This document shows positions 35,138 to 46,215 of a stretch of DNA of 64,000 nt, piece after piece; position 1 is the stretch's first letter, and every line of letters begins with the position of its first letter. The stretch is taken from the NCBI GenBank assembly GCA_037576215.1, contig JBANDB010000016.1, forward strand, positions 496,001-560,000, given 5' to 3'. This DNA comes from Armillaria gallica. Its lineage: Eukaryota > Basidiomycota > Agaricomycetes > Agaricales > Physalacriaceae. The notes under the pieces are model-generated. The model was given only the letters and a program-made list of their open reading frames with translations, was not told the origin of the DNA and did not search any database. The position numbers and the translations under genes are program-made.

Positions 35138-35806
35138 TCGGCGGCTTTTCTCTTTGCGCGTTCATGTCACTGAGCTATTCCGATTGTCTACGTTATTCCT
35201 TGATCTCATCCTCCATTTCTGCCGTGTTGTGTCTAGGCATTTTGACCACAAACCCAACGACTTTACTAGCTGCTAGCCACGAGTCAACGTCACGAGAGTC
35301 AGAGTTCCGAAGGCGAACCTTAGCTTCTGTACCTGGCGACGGACGGCTAAGGAGAAGATCCTATTCTTCTCAATGCTCAAAGATTTCAGAGCTTGAATCA
35401 AGTGTCTTGAGGACGTGGTCTTTCCAATAGATTTGGTGTTGCTCTCTGACCGGCGACTAGTGCGTCCATTTCAGTCTGTTATCATCCTGACGTTGCTAAT
35501 GTACTCCGGAAATTAGCTCTGTTTATGGCTTTCCAGCTAGCTTGGCCAATATCAAACCCCATATGTCGCCTGGCATCGTTGTCTTATACCTTTGGTTCCC
35601 AACACGCGCACTGCTCTCCGTAGCCTGCCCTCTTTGGACGCATCTTGTTCACCATCACATCCCCCTATAACGCTCTTTGGTACGTCATTAAGTACAGGAG
35701 AAGGATCTGTAATTATCTTACATCTCATTCTATAGCACCTCCACACGCCGCTCTGACGCTAGGCGCCCGCCTCCTACAGCACGTACCTTTCTAATCACCC
35801 ACCACC

Positions 35807-36581
35807 ATGCCCGCTCTCAACGCAACTCTCCAAGTCGCCAGCCTTGTCGAAGCTTCCAGTATACCATACGTTGAGAAGCTCGCCAAGGTCGCCGTAGCCG
35901 TCATAGAGCTACTCGAGGTACGCATACCGCCGTTTCTCGTCACAATTCTTGCCGCTGACTGTGCAGCATCAATAGAAAAAAGCAAAGAACAAGGAAGATG
36001 TGAAGGAACTCCGCGAGAACATCAACAATACAATTGTCGTTATCCAAACCCTTGTCAGTATGCATGGGGAACGAGGAGCTGCATATTTCAAGGATACTTG
36101 CGTAGAGATGGAAGGGTCAGTCACCATTCTTGAAGTCTGTATTTCATCAACAGCTAATGGTCGAGTGTCAGTTATCTCGCCGGCATAGCCCAAGACCTGG
36201 AAGGCGCACACCGGAAGTACCGCGGCTTTAAGGGCTTCTTTAATGTCAACGAGTTTCGGGACGCCATCCTAGGTTACAGGAAGCGCGTAGACGATTTGAA
36301 GATGGACTTCTTGGTACGTGTACTATCTTCTTTGCAAAGGCGATGATCTGACCCATGGCATGCTATAGATCCACATAACAGGCGACAGCATGTTGGCGCT
36401 CATCGAGATCCACCGCATCCTGGCCGATATGCAAAATGTGAAGAAAACAGCCTTGCAAGAAGAATCAGTGATCATTCGTATCACACTTACGCATGCGGAA
36501 CTTTTTTTTTTTCTAATAACAGCTAGTCGCACATATCCAAGTGCCACGTCCATTTTCGGCTATGCCCTGAACTTCGAATGA
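35807..36581 (+). CDS. 4HB-9: intact HeLo/MLKL-NTD-like protein, 201 aa
   Basis: Exons 35807-35917, 35976-36115, 36172-36313 and 36369-36581; introns of 58, 56 and 55 bp, GT...AG, phases 0, 2, 0; intron 2 has a CTAAT branch-like site. Open to TGA at 36581. Exon 1: LQVASLVEASSIPYVEKLAK; exon 2: KAKNKEDVKELRENINNT and YFKDTCVEMEG; exon 3: YRGFKGFFNVNEFRDAI and YRKRVDDLKMDFL; exon 4: GDSMLALIEIHRILADMQN and VIIRIT, then an eleven-T tract read as phenylalanines. The exon-4 helix SMLALIEIHRIL matches the closing helix of MLKL-N-terminal-like bundles better than in other subfamilies. Role in membrane-associated cell death is inference. Confidence 0.87.
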
Positions 36582-36599
36582 TGTCATGCACGATACCTA

Positions 36600-37510
36600 T
36601 TTATAACACATAGCTATGTACACATCCTTAAAGGCGATAGAACAGCGATAATGTACTTGAATAATTATGAATTTTACAGGCCCCGGAAAAGTCGAGAGCG
36701 TTCATTGTCCAGTCGAGTTTGTGTGGGGCTTTTTCTAAAGTGACCAACGCTTTTGCCATCAGAATTTTCCACCCCCTTATTCAGAATTCTTCGCGCATTG
36801 TTTCCTCGAGCAGCACATTCACTCAGTACTCTGACCCCTGGCGTGGGCTGCAACTCAAGATTCGAGATGTGACGTCTCTGGTAAGCTGTCGTTTTCCTGT
36901 GGTGAGTGTTTGTAGTATGTATTTGGAGTATCCTTTCATATATTTCTCCATCAGAACATGATGTTATTGCTGCGAAAATGTGCGGTATATAACTTATTAT
37001 TGACACTGATTTGGCTGATTTTTACGTTCATAGTGATGGGCGTGTAAAAGTTCGGAGAGCCATCAAAGTGGATGATGATACGCTCACGCTCGATGACCGA
37101 TGGCAAGCAAGAGGTTATTAGGTGATGGTCCAATAGGTGCCGGTGAGATACCCATTATTCTAATATATGATATTTGGCCGAAATGTCAGCAAGTGACGAC
37201 CTGACACCCACAAAAATGCAAGGGAAACCATGAGAAAAGAGCCGACACTTTGACATAGTCTTCTGGTCACAATGACATTAATCGACTTTACCATAAAGGG
37301 AATGTCAACCTACTGTGCCATGGTCAAAAGGCTAGGTCAAATTCTTCATGTATTACTCACCCATTTCACTGTGGTCTGAAATAGCTGCTTACTAGGAGCG
37401 TAGGTGCAAGCAACTCGTACGCCCCGATCCGTTGTCTCACAGAGCAAATGCAACTGTGCATAGGCAATGAGGTGATAAAGAACAGTCAGGATCGTGTCTA
37501 GTACGTTATA
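36600..37510. other. Stretch with no supported gene
   Basis: Downstream flank of 4HB-9 and start of the unique region between the large blocks. Only short frames; no motif recognised. Confidence 0.3.
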
Positions 37511-37544
37511 TCAACCGATAAGGTCCGTTCTGCCATAGCGGAAA

Positions 37545-38130
37545 AGAAATAAGGTATTGATCGCAGCGGTTCTTTGGGAATCTGGATCAATGTTCCTCTG
37601 AGCGACACAGTCGAGGCTTTTAATGCCCAACAGGCAGACACCATCTACAGCGCAACAATGTGAACTAATGCACGAAAACGCCGGAAATAGAAGTGTTACC
37701 ACAAAGTCCATTCTCAAGTCGTCGTCTCCTTTCTTGCGCGGCGCGCCATTCCTTGAAGGTACTGAGATTAGACCGTTAGCTGTGGAGACATGATAGCCAA
37801 AGAAAAACATAACCCGTCCTTCCATCTCCTCACACATTTTCATAAAACATGAGGTTCCACGTTCCCCGTAGATACTAACGAGGATGTTTCCGATAACGAC
37901 GACTGTAGTGTAGACTGCAGCGCAGAGGTTTTGCACGTCCACTTTGTTCTTCCCCTTCTTATATTGATAGGATAGAGTTAGAGACAATAATTACAAGGAC
38001 AAGGCAGTACACGAACCTCGAACGGCTACTTGGCGCGCTTCTCCATTTTGAAGCTTTTAACAGGGGTAATGATATACACCAGCAATGTACGGGTAACAGG
38101 TTTGAAGGAACGCACTAGTAATCTCGACAT
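37545..38130 (-). pseudogene. 4HB-10: decayed copy with internal deletion of exon 3
   Basis: Minus-strand exon 2 is readable: KKGKNKVDVQNLCAAVYTT, then SIYGERGTSCFMKMCEEMEG. Most of exon 3 is deleted, leaving only the DDLRMDFVV end joined to a short remnant. Exon 1 survives as a scrambled stretch ending in GAG and a GTTCGT donor near 38015. Exon 4 is diverged and lacks the T tract. Confidence 0.7.
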
Positions 38131-38874
38131 AATGATAAATTTGCTGGTTTCGACGACTAAAGATGCGGCTTGGGGTTGGCTCACATACGATGACTAGGTA
38201 ATTAATCAGGTTCACTCTCGAATGGCGCAGGCGAGAGGATTAGAGGAGGCTGAGCACTAAAGGCTGGCAACTGTAGGAGCAATCATAAGTACAGGGATGA
38301 AATGGACATGCAAGAAGAAAACACCTCTGGTAGATGACTAACGGCCACGATCATGATTCGTCACGGATACCACGGAGAATAGCTGAAGAATCCGAGAACA
38401 ATACAGCAGGTATAGGTCGTAGCGCTTCTGACTGCGCCAACACTTGCCGTAGTGATGCCGATCATTTGTTGAAGGGGCCACGATCATCGAGCTGATTGTT
38501 AATGGTGGTGGGGCAGTTTTTGGCTCGCATCGGAGCATTACGGGAACAAGATTGCGCTGATAATACTTTGAAGGGAAAGACCACTGCGCAGACAGCGAAA
38601 AGGATTGAGGAATGTTGCGAGAGTGGCGATTAGTATTTTGCGCAGGAGCTGCCGAAGATATTTTACAAACAATTAGCTTGCTCCAGTTAGGCAATTTGCG
38701 GTTGTATGATGAGCAACGTTGACTCTCGGACACCGCCGGTCTCTGTCGATGTACAGAGCCAGTTCGACGGGGAAGAGCATATTCTTCTGGGTAAAAACCC
38801 ATCATGAGTAGAAGAAAGTAGTCGTTGTACAAGACCAAGTCATGGTGGAGGCGGGATCGACGGCATAATTATCC

Positions 38875-38908
38875 GGCCCGATGAGAAATCGCGCCGATGG
38901 CGTGGGAA
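38875..38908 (+). promoter_or_regulatory. Upstream 34-bp motif (before 4HB-11)
   Basis: GGCCCGATGAGAAAT followed by CGCGCCGATGGCGTGGGAA. It lies 1.07 kb upstream of 4HB-11 on the same strand and is the closest match to the copy at 21134. Confidence 0.7.
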
Positions 38909-39977
38909 CTTTCTGAGTTCGCTTCCTTCCACTTTCCCAAGTCAAGTCATCCTACATTGTCCGCCTGCGCCGCCATCCTGACGCTATCGTCGAGAGGACA
39001 TTGAGATTTCAAATCGTTTCTATCACACTTCCTACGATTCCTTCCCGCAGCCGGATCGATGAGCCGGAGAGGAAGGACTTGAGCTGGAGCTTGGCTGGAG
39101 CTGAGGCTGAAGGTGCGGGCGAAGGGCATTTCTTTTTAGTCGTGGCGCCTAGATTCGTTGTTCGACTGGGTATATCCATAAGCTATTGTCTAAGGTACAT
39201 CGACTAGTGACCATGGACTTGCCTTGATTCTAATTTCGTCGACACCGAAGAACTGTTTACTTCTCTACGTTGCACTTGACCAGCTCATTCGTCTACTACA
39301 GGTTGGCGCCTTGATTGGTTCATACGTCGCGTCACCATCGACGGGCTAACGTGCGCGGATAGATACGTCATGGGACCATCGCACAACAGACGCCCAAAGT
39401 TTCCGTTAGCTAATACCCTGACTTTTCTCCACTTCGCCTTGAAGCGAATCTTTGTCATTGAAAGAGAGGGAAGCCTTAGCCATGGATGGAAGGGTGAGTA
39501 CGGGCAGGGTTTAAACGTTGAACGTTTCAACTGGGTGCTCGGCATTACCGCTTTACGGTGCTTTTCAGTGCCACGACACGGATGTGCATTTAGTAAGTCT
39601 TGTGTGTTCTTATCTTTGGATATTTCCTAACTGTCTCCTTGTTCTCTCTTGCCAGCATACATCCACATCCACCGACATTTTCTAACACTTTAGCGACAGC
39701 CCGCAGCAAAGAGAGGTGAGTATGGAACTGCCATAGCTAGGCCCACATTCCAAAAATCGATCCACAAGCCCAATCACAGGATAATCGTTGTTCGCCTGTG
39801 GGACATCTGTGAGTCCTCATTCACTTGTCGCAGGATATTGCTCTCTGCGAGTCCATCATTATTACGATCTTCAGTTATCTTATCAGATCTTACAGCACCT
39901 TTCCCTCAGCGCTCTGGGTTCGACGCGTGCTTCTGCATCGCCCTCTACAGCACGACTCTCTCTTAGCAGCAACGACC

Positions 39978-40772
39978 ATGACCTCACTCAACGCATGTCT
40001 CCAAGTCGCACGTCTCGCTGAAGCCGCAGGCGACAGTGTTCCGCACCTCGAGAGCGTGGCCAAGGTCGCCGTACTTGTCTTCAAGCTTCTTGATGCTCGG
40101 CTTATTCTGCTTCACTGTACGGATGTTGTCGCTGATTCTGTGTTGTACAGCAAAAGGCAGCGAACAAAGAAAGTGCCAAGGAGCTCTGTGAGAGCATCGC
40201 AAACACGATCATGGTCATCGACACGCTCGTTCGCATGCAAGGAGAAGGGGAAAGTTCGTGTTATATCGATATTTGTGAAGAGATGGAAAAGTAAGCTGCG
40301 GCTTCTATTTAGTGTCTTTCTTCAACAGGTACTCAACGGTCTGATTACAGGTATCTTCAAGGGACGGCGCAAGATATGACGGATATTAGGCTCAAGCACC
40401 GTGGCATCGAAGGCGTCTTCTGCGTTGACGATTTCAGAGACACCATACAAGCTTACAGGAGGCGCGTGGATGATATGAAGACGGACGCTTTGGTAACACT
40501 ATGGCTTCTAAATTTTGCGTGCTGTATCTCACACTCCGCTTTAGATCCATTCGTTGGGTGATTGCCGTTTGGAGGTCATGAGGGTGCACTGCCCGGTGAA
40601 GGAATCGGACGAGTTCCTTTTCCGGATCTCGAAACGGCCTTTTGCAATCACTGCCCTGGTTTTTTTTTTTTTCCTCTTTTTTTCTCAGATGATGATTAAA
40701 TATGACAGAAGCGCACCTAACCGAAGTCCTACAGCCCTTCAGTTCTGCTATAGATTTAACTCGTTCTCGTGA
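39978..40772 (+). CDS. 4HB-11: HeLo/MLKL-NTD-like protein, 208 aa, GC donor in intron 1
   Basis: Exons 39978-40094, 40151-40290, 40351-40492 and 40545-40772. Introns 2 and 3 are canonical; intron 1 (40095-40150) begins GCTCGG where all paralogues have GT, so it needs GC-AG splicing. The 56-bp intron is not a multiple of three, so retention would shift the frame. Exon 1: CLQVARLAEAAGDSVPHLES; exon 2: KAANKESAKELCESIANT; exon 3: KHRGIEGVFCVDDFRDTI; exon 4: ESDEFLFRISKRP, then a thirteen-T tract and a basic tail ending in TGA. The presumed 5'-UTR intron donor in this gene is also GC (GCGAGT, about 39856). Closest relative is 4HB-4. Possibly a recent pseudogene if GC sites fail. Confidence 0.75.
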
Positions 40773-40799
40773 CTTCATCCAAATATCAATACACTTGTT

Positions 40800-41320
40800 G
40801 AATATCCTTGGTTCCTAGTAGACGGAAAGGCGCGGAAGCCTCTAAATATAGTCAGCTTGCTTGCTTATCTACTATTACCTATATTCCATCAAGATCTGGC
40901 CAAGACCACAGCCTTGCTGTACCGCTGAACGTCTTGACTGTAGCTGAGGATACTCGTCACGCCCTTCCGTCGTTCTCATGGCAAGTTCAGCTGCCGCCAA
41001 CTAGTATACGTTCAATTCTCGAACCACTGCGACTAACTGCTACTTTCGGAATATCAGTACGGTAATTTGTCAATGAACTAGGAGAATTGGTTGAAGCTGA
41101 GGGCTCCACTTGTGTCCAACAGTTCCGCCAGTACGGTATGTCGATTTTGCAATAGTGAGAATTCATGTTCGCAAAAGATGTAGATTTTAATCCGGATTTG
41201 GTGTACCTCAGCGCCTGCGATGCCTCTAAGTGGCCCACTATTAATGCAGCAGGAATCATGCACAGCTATGTAATGTACATGGCTGTGTTACATCGCCCTT
41301 CTTCATGAAGAACAAGCGCT
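40800..41320. other. Stretch with no supported gene
   Basis: Between the tail-to-tail genes 4HB-11 and 4HB-12. Nothing recognised. Confidence 0.3.
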
Positions 41321-41325
41321 CGTAT

Positions 41326-42040
41326 AAAAAAAAAAAGCCGCACGTGTAATTATGACCCTGATGATCTCAGATCCTTCTTTCGATCATGTTTCTTTGCTAT
41401 TGCTCATCTCGGCCAGCATACGGTGGATCTCAACGAGAGCCAACCTGCTGCCTAGTTATGTGGATCTATAGCACGCAAGGACGTCATACCATCGCCTTTG
41501 CAAAGTAGAAAATACGCGTATTAAGAAGTCTATCGTCAAGCTGTCGACACGCTTCCTAGTTTGATTTTGTATGGCATTTCGAAAGTCGCTGGCTTTGATT
41601 CTTGACGATGCCCTTGGTTCCACGCTGTTTCCGCTTCGCCTCTTTCAGATCGTCGGCTATGCGAGTTAGATATCTGCCGGTTAACTCTTAGCTGCGAAGG
41701 AAATACAGCACGCGAGAAAGACAACTGACCTTTCCATCTCAGCAGAAATTTCCTTGAAATACACTGTTTCTCGCTCTCCGTGTATACCAACAAAGGTTTC
41801 GATGGCGGTGACTGTATCGTTAATGCTCTGGCAGAGCTCCTTCACGTCTTCTGTGTTATTTGCTTTTTTCTACTGACGAAACTAGGTTAGAGACAGAAGT
41901 TGTAAGGCAAAGGGCAGTACACATGCCTCCAATAGCTCTATAATGGCTACGGCGACTTTGGCGAGCTCATCGACAAATGGTTCACCGGAAGCTTCTACGA
42001 GGCTGGCGATTTGGAGAGAGCGAGCGAGGTGGCGGCTGCT
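41326..42040 (-). pseudogene. 4HB-12: decayed copy, start codon lost and exon 3 frameshifted
   Basis: Minus strand. Exon 1 keeps LQIASLVEASGEPFVDELAK, but its beginning is deleted or rearranged, so the family ATG is missing. Intron 1 ends GTCAGTAG; exon 2 is open (KANNTEDVKELCQSINDT; YFKEISAEMER); intron 2 is GTCAGT...CAG; exon 3 starts YLTRIADDLKEAKRKQRG and then shifts frame and meets a stop. Exon 4 is diverged with an eleven-base T tract (41327-41337 region). It belongs to the 4HB-9/16 subfamily. Confidence 0.8.
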
Positions 42041-42059
42041 TAGAAGGGTGTATGTACTG

Positions 42060-42887
42060 TAGAGCGTGGGCACCTAGAATCACGACGACAAAGAGAGGTG
42101 AGGTAAGATACGTCTATAGACTTATAACCAATCAAAGCATACCTATGCAGTGTTACGCGGTAGGCCACGGAAAACAAGTCGTGTTCAAGAAAGCAGACTA
42201 TAGTCTATCGAGAATTGCGCGTATGTTGGTAGCCAAACAGGCAAGACGATGATATCAGCCGACAGAGCATATGCAGACTTCGGCGAAAATAATTAGTACA
42301 CTCCAACGAGAGCCGGGATAAGAAGGCCGATAAGGAGAATCAAAGGACCGGTATTATTGCAATAACAGCGGAAGGATGCGGATATTTTGGCGTCAAGAGT
42401 TTGGAAGGATCACAACACTGACACAGGTCCCGCAGGATCCCAAGGGTGTCTTGACAACCAACCCAAAGAAGGGTGAATAGCGCGCTAACACAAGATGTCT
42501 GCTTCGCCACTGCAAACAGCTGATAGCATGGCATGCGAGGCGTTATCCAATAAATGATATTCCAATTACGCAAAGGAACTTACGGTCGGCTGATTCAAAC
42601 CACTACGATGCATGACTTCTGCGCAGTGAGGTGGCAAATCACTCTCGACCAAGACCAACGACTGCTCTCGGATTTACTTGCATCCCACTTGTACGATCAC
42701 TGGGGTACAGCTATCTAGGTATACCTCGCGCTCTACTGGCAAGGTCAAGTCCTTATCCCGCTCCCTTTGACGGTCCCACATGGAAAGGTCCATTTCGCAG
42801 TAACCGTCCTCGGCAAGAAAAGCATAATAGTCGTCGTCATTGTTGTCATCATCATCATCAAATTCGCTAGGAACGTCGAGCAGAGGT
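42060..42887. other. Stretch with no supported gene
   Basis: Holds the CAGCTGTTTGC box at about 42499-42527 on the minus strand. A GAT/ATC-rich microsatellite-like run lies at about 42832-42862 next to the kinase pseudogene end. No gene seen. Confidence 0.35.
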
Positions 42888-43968
42888 TCACCTAAGATGC
42901 ATTGAAGTGGTTTGCGGTTCACAAGGCGTCCAATCGAGTGGTCCATCACTTGTCCCCTTAGCCAAAGCCGCAAATAAGCGCCTGAACATCCCGTAATCAG
43001 GAAGCTGATCGAAATTGAGAGACCGGCTGTAGTCGAGCAGATCATCGAATTCAACGGGAAAATCTGAAGACAAATCTTTTCCTGAACAGTTCGATTTCAT
43101 GAGCCGGACGATCTCTTGTGAGCGCAGCCCGAACTCTTCGCATGGACGAGGTTTCCAAGCCAAGTGGCCGCGGAAGAGGAGGAGGGCGATGTATGCTAAA
43201 GACTCGAGATCATCGCGCAGAGCAAGACCTACGACACAAAAATGAATGACGTTACTGCTAGAAAGGGTAACGTGCACTGACCTACTTTGTGAGAATTCAG
43301 ACTTGCCCAGTAAAGAGGTAAAGAGACCCGATGACGGTCTTGCAATCCTTCAACGGGTCGTACTTGCCAGGGGGACCACGGGAAATTGGCTTAGAGATTC
43401 CAAAGTCGATGATTTGATCGTCGAATTGTCAAGCCCACAGAGAAGATTTTCAGGCTTGATGTCGCGATGCATAATCCCGAGCGAGTGGATATGCTCTTGT
43501 CCTGCTAGCTACGCGTCCAGGTCAGTCATTTGAAGCCTGAATTTGTGTTTTACCCACCACTTAATCGATAATTCAGATGACGGTCTTCAACATCAGGCCA
43601 GTCCCTGGATCGTTCTTCTTCTGCTGCTCCGCAATGCTCGGCCCCAGAATCTCAATAGCCATGTACTCAAAATGCTCCAAATGGCCGTATGCATGTACAA
43701 CCGGAACAGAGTCGTGACCTTTCAAAAGTTGGAGGATGCGAGCCTCGTGTTGGAGAATGGGTCGCTTTACTCTCGTCGAGACATGCGGTATCTTGAGAGT
43801 CACTATTTTTCAGGATTCTAGTTCGGTCGCCTCGAACACGTCGGTCTGTTGTTCAATTTGAGTAAGGGGACAAACGGGAGGATTGAATGTTGAGCTCACA
43901 CAAGCGCCCTGTCCGAACGAGGGTTTACCACAGGGTGAACGCTTGCAGGTCAGCGCAGCAGGGCTCAT
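42888..43968 (-). pseudogene. Casein-kinase-1-like protein kinase pseudogene
   Basis: Minus-strand exon 1 (43900-43968) ends in the glycine loop GKPSFGQGAC; intron 43846-43899; exon 2 gives DVFEATELES, a stop, then KIVTLKIPHV (lysine of strand 3), LQHEARILQLLKGH and LEHFEYMAIEILGPS. After an intron (43509-43557) comes the catalytic loop IMHRDIKPENLL. The C-lobe follows with LRDDLESLAYIALLLFRGHL and LRSQEIVRLMKSNCSG, ending at TGA 42888-42890. These are hallmarks of the CK1 family. Disruptions: TGA at 43810, TGA at 43573, TAA at 43561, a 1-bp deletion just before the DFG motif (about 43410) and an 8-bp tandem duplication (CTCTTTAC twice, about 43311-43323). It cannot encode an active kinase. 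Confidence 0.88.
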
Positions 43969-44109
43969 GATACCGGTCGCTAATAGCGATACCCTGTAAA
44001 AATAGTTAACGTGAGAGCTGGTCCATTCTTTGAACGAGCTACTAGTCACTCGCAGTGCATCGAGCGGTTTTGAGGGAGACTGTCCGTGTCGTAAGGCAGA
44101 GGCTGCCAT

Positions 44110-44142
44110 TTCCCACGCCACTGACGCGATTTTCCGGACCGG
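44110..44142 (-). promoter_or_regulatory. Upstream 34-bp motif (before the kinase pseudogene)
   Basis: Minus-strand copy: CCGGTCCGGAAAAT, then CGCGTCAGTGGCGTGGGAA. Unlike the others it is immediately upstream (about 140 bp) of the casein-kinase-like pseudogene; the next 4HB locus on that strand, 4HB-12, is 2.1 kb away. Confidence 0.6.
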
Positions 44143-46215
44143 TGTTTCTTGGACTTAGCGATCATGCAGTCTTTTCCTTTCGATATCCCAAGGCTGTTTC
44201 TGTTCATCCTAAACTCTATGCCGTCGTAAATGGGACAAAATGTTCTGAATTTTCGACCCCGGGACAACAGGAACTCCCGCCTTATGCCGTAAGTTCGCAT
44301 CAGAGTCTCAGATCTTGGGTGTATCTGACTCGATGTTTCTTGGGGTCTGTTGAATGGGCGCAATGTAGTGCCGACACCGACAGTCCCTACCCCATGATTA
44401 TGGTGTCTCAGCGGACAAAAATTGTTGTATGTTAAGTTGACGGCTGCGCAGATTCTTAACTGCAACTCACGTAATCCGAGTTTGCACATACAGAAATGGA
44501 CTAGACTACGGGATTATCAAGAATCAATTTGTTGGGGCAGTTGTAAGTCTGATCAGTCTCCGCGCACTTCAAGATAGGAGCCGCCTTTTTTCCTGCCCAA
44601 ACGACAGCACTATCTTCCCGTCCTCTACGGTGCATTCATCAGCAGAAGAGCTGCAACGCTTGGCGGGTGACACGTAGACCCTCCTGGATATCCCAGAGAT
44701 TGGAGATGATCGCTCTTCTATATTTCTTTCAGTTACCAATATAGACCGAAGAATTCTCTCTCCTGTTAAGAGATAGCGCTGCCAGGGTGACCCATAGGGC
44801 GACTACGAGTCCATTGCTCAATATTAATACGCCGATCCAGCCTGGACATAGTGGGAGTTAGGGGAACATGAGACTGGGACTCGGAGTGCAGGGACGGCGT
44901 CACGACGTGGATATGTATGCGTCGAACCTCGTATGTTTATATATATTTTTCTAGAGCTAATCTAACGCGTTGCCGTTCTCTCCTTAATCTTCGTGTGCTC
45001 AAACCTACCAGGGGTGTGAACTTTGTTCTGTGCGCCTGTGTTGCTGCTTGAATTGTGCTATAAAGAGACGGAGGACAATAATATCTTTGCAGGTCTCCGG
45101 GAATAGGAGGAAGACCCGAAAGACCTGCCTCTACTCGGTGAGGTCGTTCCGGAACCCGACAGAACTGGAGTGTAGATTTAACCTAATGCTTCTAGAGTTC
45201 ATGTTCTGCGTTCTGCAAGCCCGTATCGCATTATTCTCCTGCTAATATCGATGATCTATCACGACTCTCCGAAGGTGTTTCATTGTTTCATTGTTTGATG
45301 TCGCCGACCCATGTTCGCAGTACATACCACAGTTATCCCCCTTTTCTTTGAAGTAGCCGTGAATTGTACGATGACCTATCGTTCCGCTGCGCAGAAACAC
45401 GTGGACCATCCTTTCCTTCGAACACTATTCAGTACGTTTCAACTCCTCGTACCTCACCTTCGTGAGTGATGAGGGCAATGTCCGCAGTATTGTTCACACG
45501 CATGCGACGTTCCTGAGCGTTTGAGCTTCGAAGTCGGCGTGAGTTGCCCGTCCTCTGAATCGACCGTGAGAGCTTTCAATGTTAATCATCTTCTCAGTAG
45601 GATCGCTTTCACTACGACGAAGATGCATGCTCATCAAACATCGTCTCCGCAGTGATGCATCACTGCTGGGATTGATTCCTGTAGCGAGATTCGTTCAAGA
45701 TAAGTTGCTCCGCTCCCAAACGAGGTCGAATATGACGACTGGCTACACCGTGGCGATGAACATGTATATGCTGCAGACAAGGATCAAGTAGCTCAGAGCC
45801 TGACGCGTCGTCGGCTAAGGATCATGCTTCGAGGTAACGATCAGTATAGTGAATATGAACTTAGCTTGTATTCTGTCGGTTACGACCCTGATCAGCTTGG
45901 CAGTGATGGGCTGTCCATTCTGGAAGCCGCTTACCACCCACTGTTAACTCTCCGTAACAACGAGATTGAGCCCAACATGTAGCTACACCTTCAATCTCTA
46001 CCGGACGTGGGTTGGAGAGGAAGGGCGATGCCTGGAAACATTTCAAGTTACAAATAGGAACGTATTGAGCCGAGGTGTATTTTGTCATTTGACGATCTGC
46101 GTCGGCGAGGGGAGAAACACTGTTCGGGCCGGACTGCCGTGCTGCGCTGTGAAGGCTGTGTGGCACTCGCGTTTAAATCTGTTATATGCTGATTGTCAAC
46201 ATACATTCGTACAAC
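44143..46215. other. Unique stretch with no supported gene
   Basis: Upstream region of the Zn2Cys6 gene. Several short frames (for example 45579-45791 plus) but no motif, paralogue or convincing exon chain. Confidence 0.3.

Larger units (their letters stand above)
25548..36600 (+). repeat. Large duplicated block I (partner at about 48120-64000)
   Basis: Gene order and intergenic sequence recur about 22.3 kb downstream: 4HB-6/4HB-13, relic 4HB-7/4HB-14, HMG gene 1/2, the 30.5-33.2 kb conserved stretch, 4HB-8/4HB-15, then 4HB-9/4HB-16. Offsets are about 22.25 kb at the HMG genes and 27.5 kb at 4HB-9/16, the increase being the copia insertion in block II. Both copies are in the same orientation. 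Confidence 0.92.
38390..40850 (+). repeat. Small duplicated block, copy A' (partner at 20640-23640)
   Basis: Matches copy A in order from GGCCACGATCATCGAGCTGA (38474) through the 34-bp motif to the 3' end of 4HB-11. It lacks the Mutator-like insertion of copy A near 39190-39215, where AAGGTACATCGACTAGTGAC aligns directly to the sequence right of the insertion. Confidence 0.85.
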
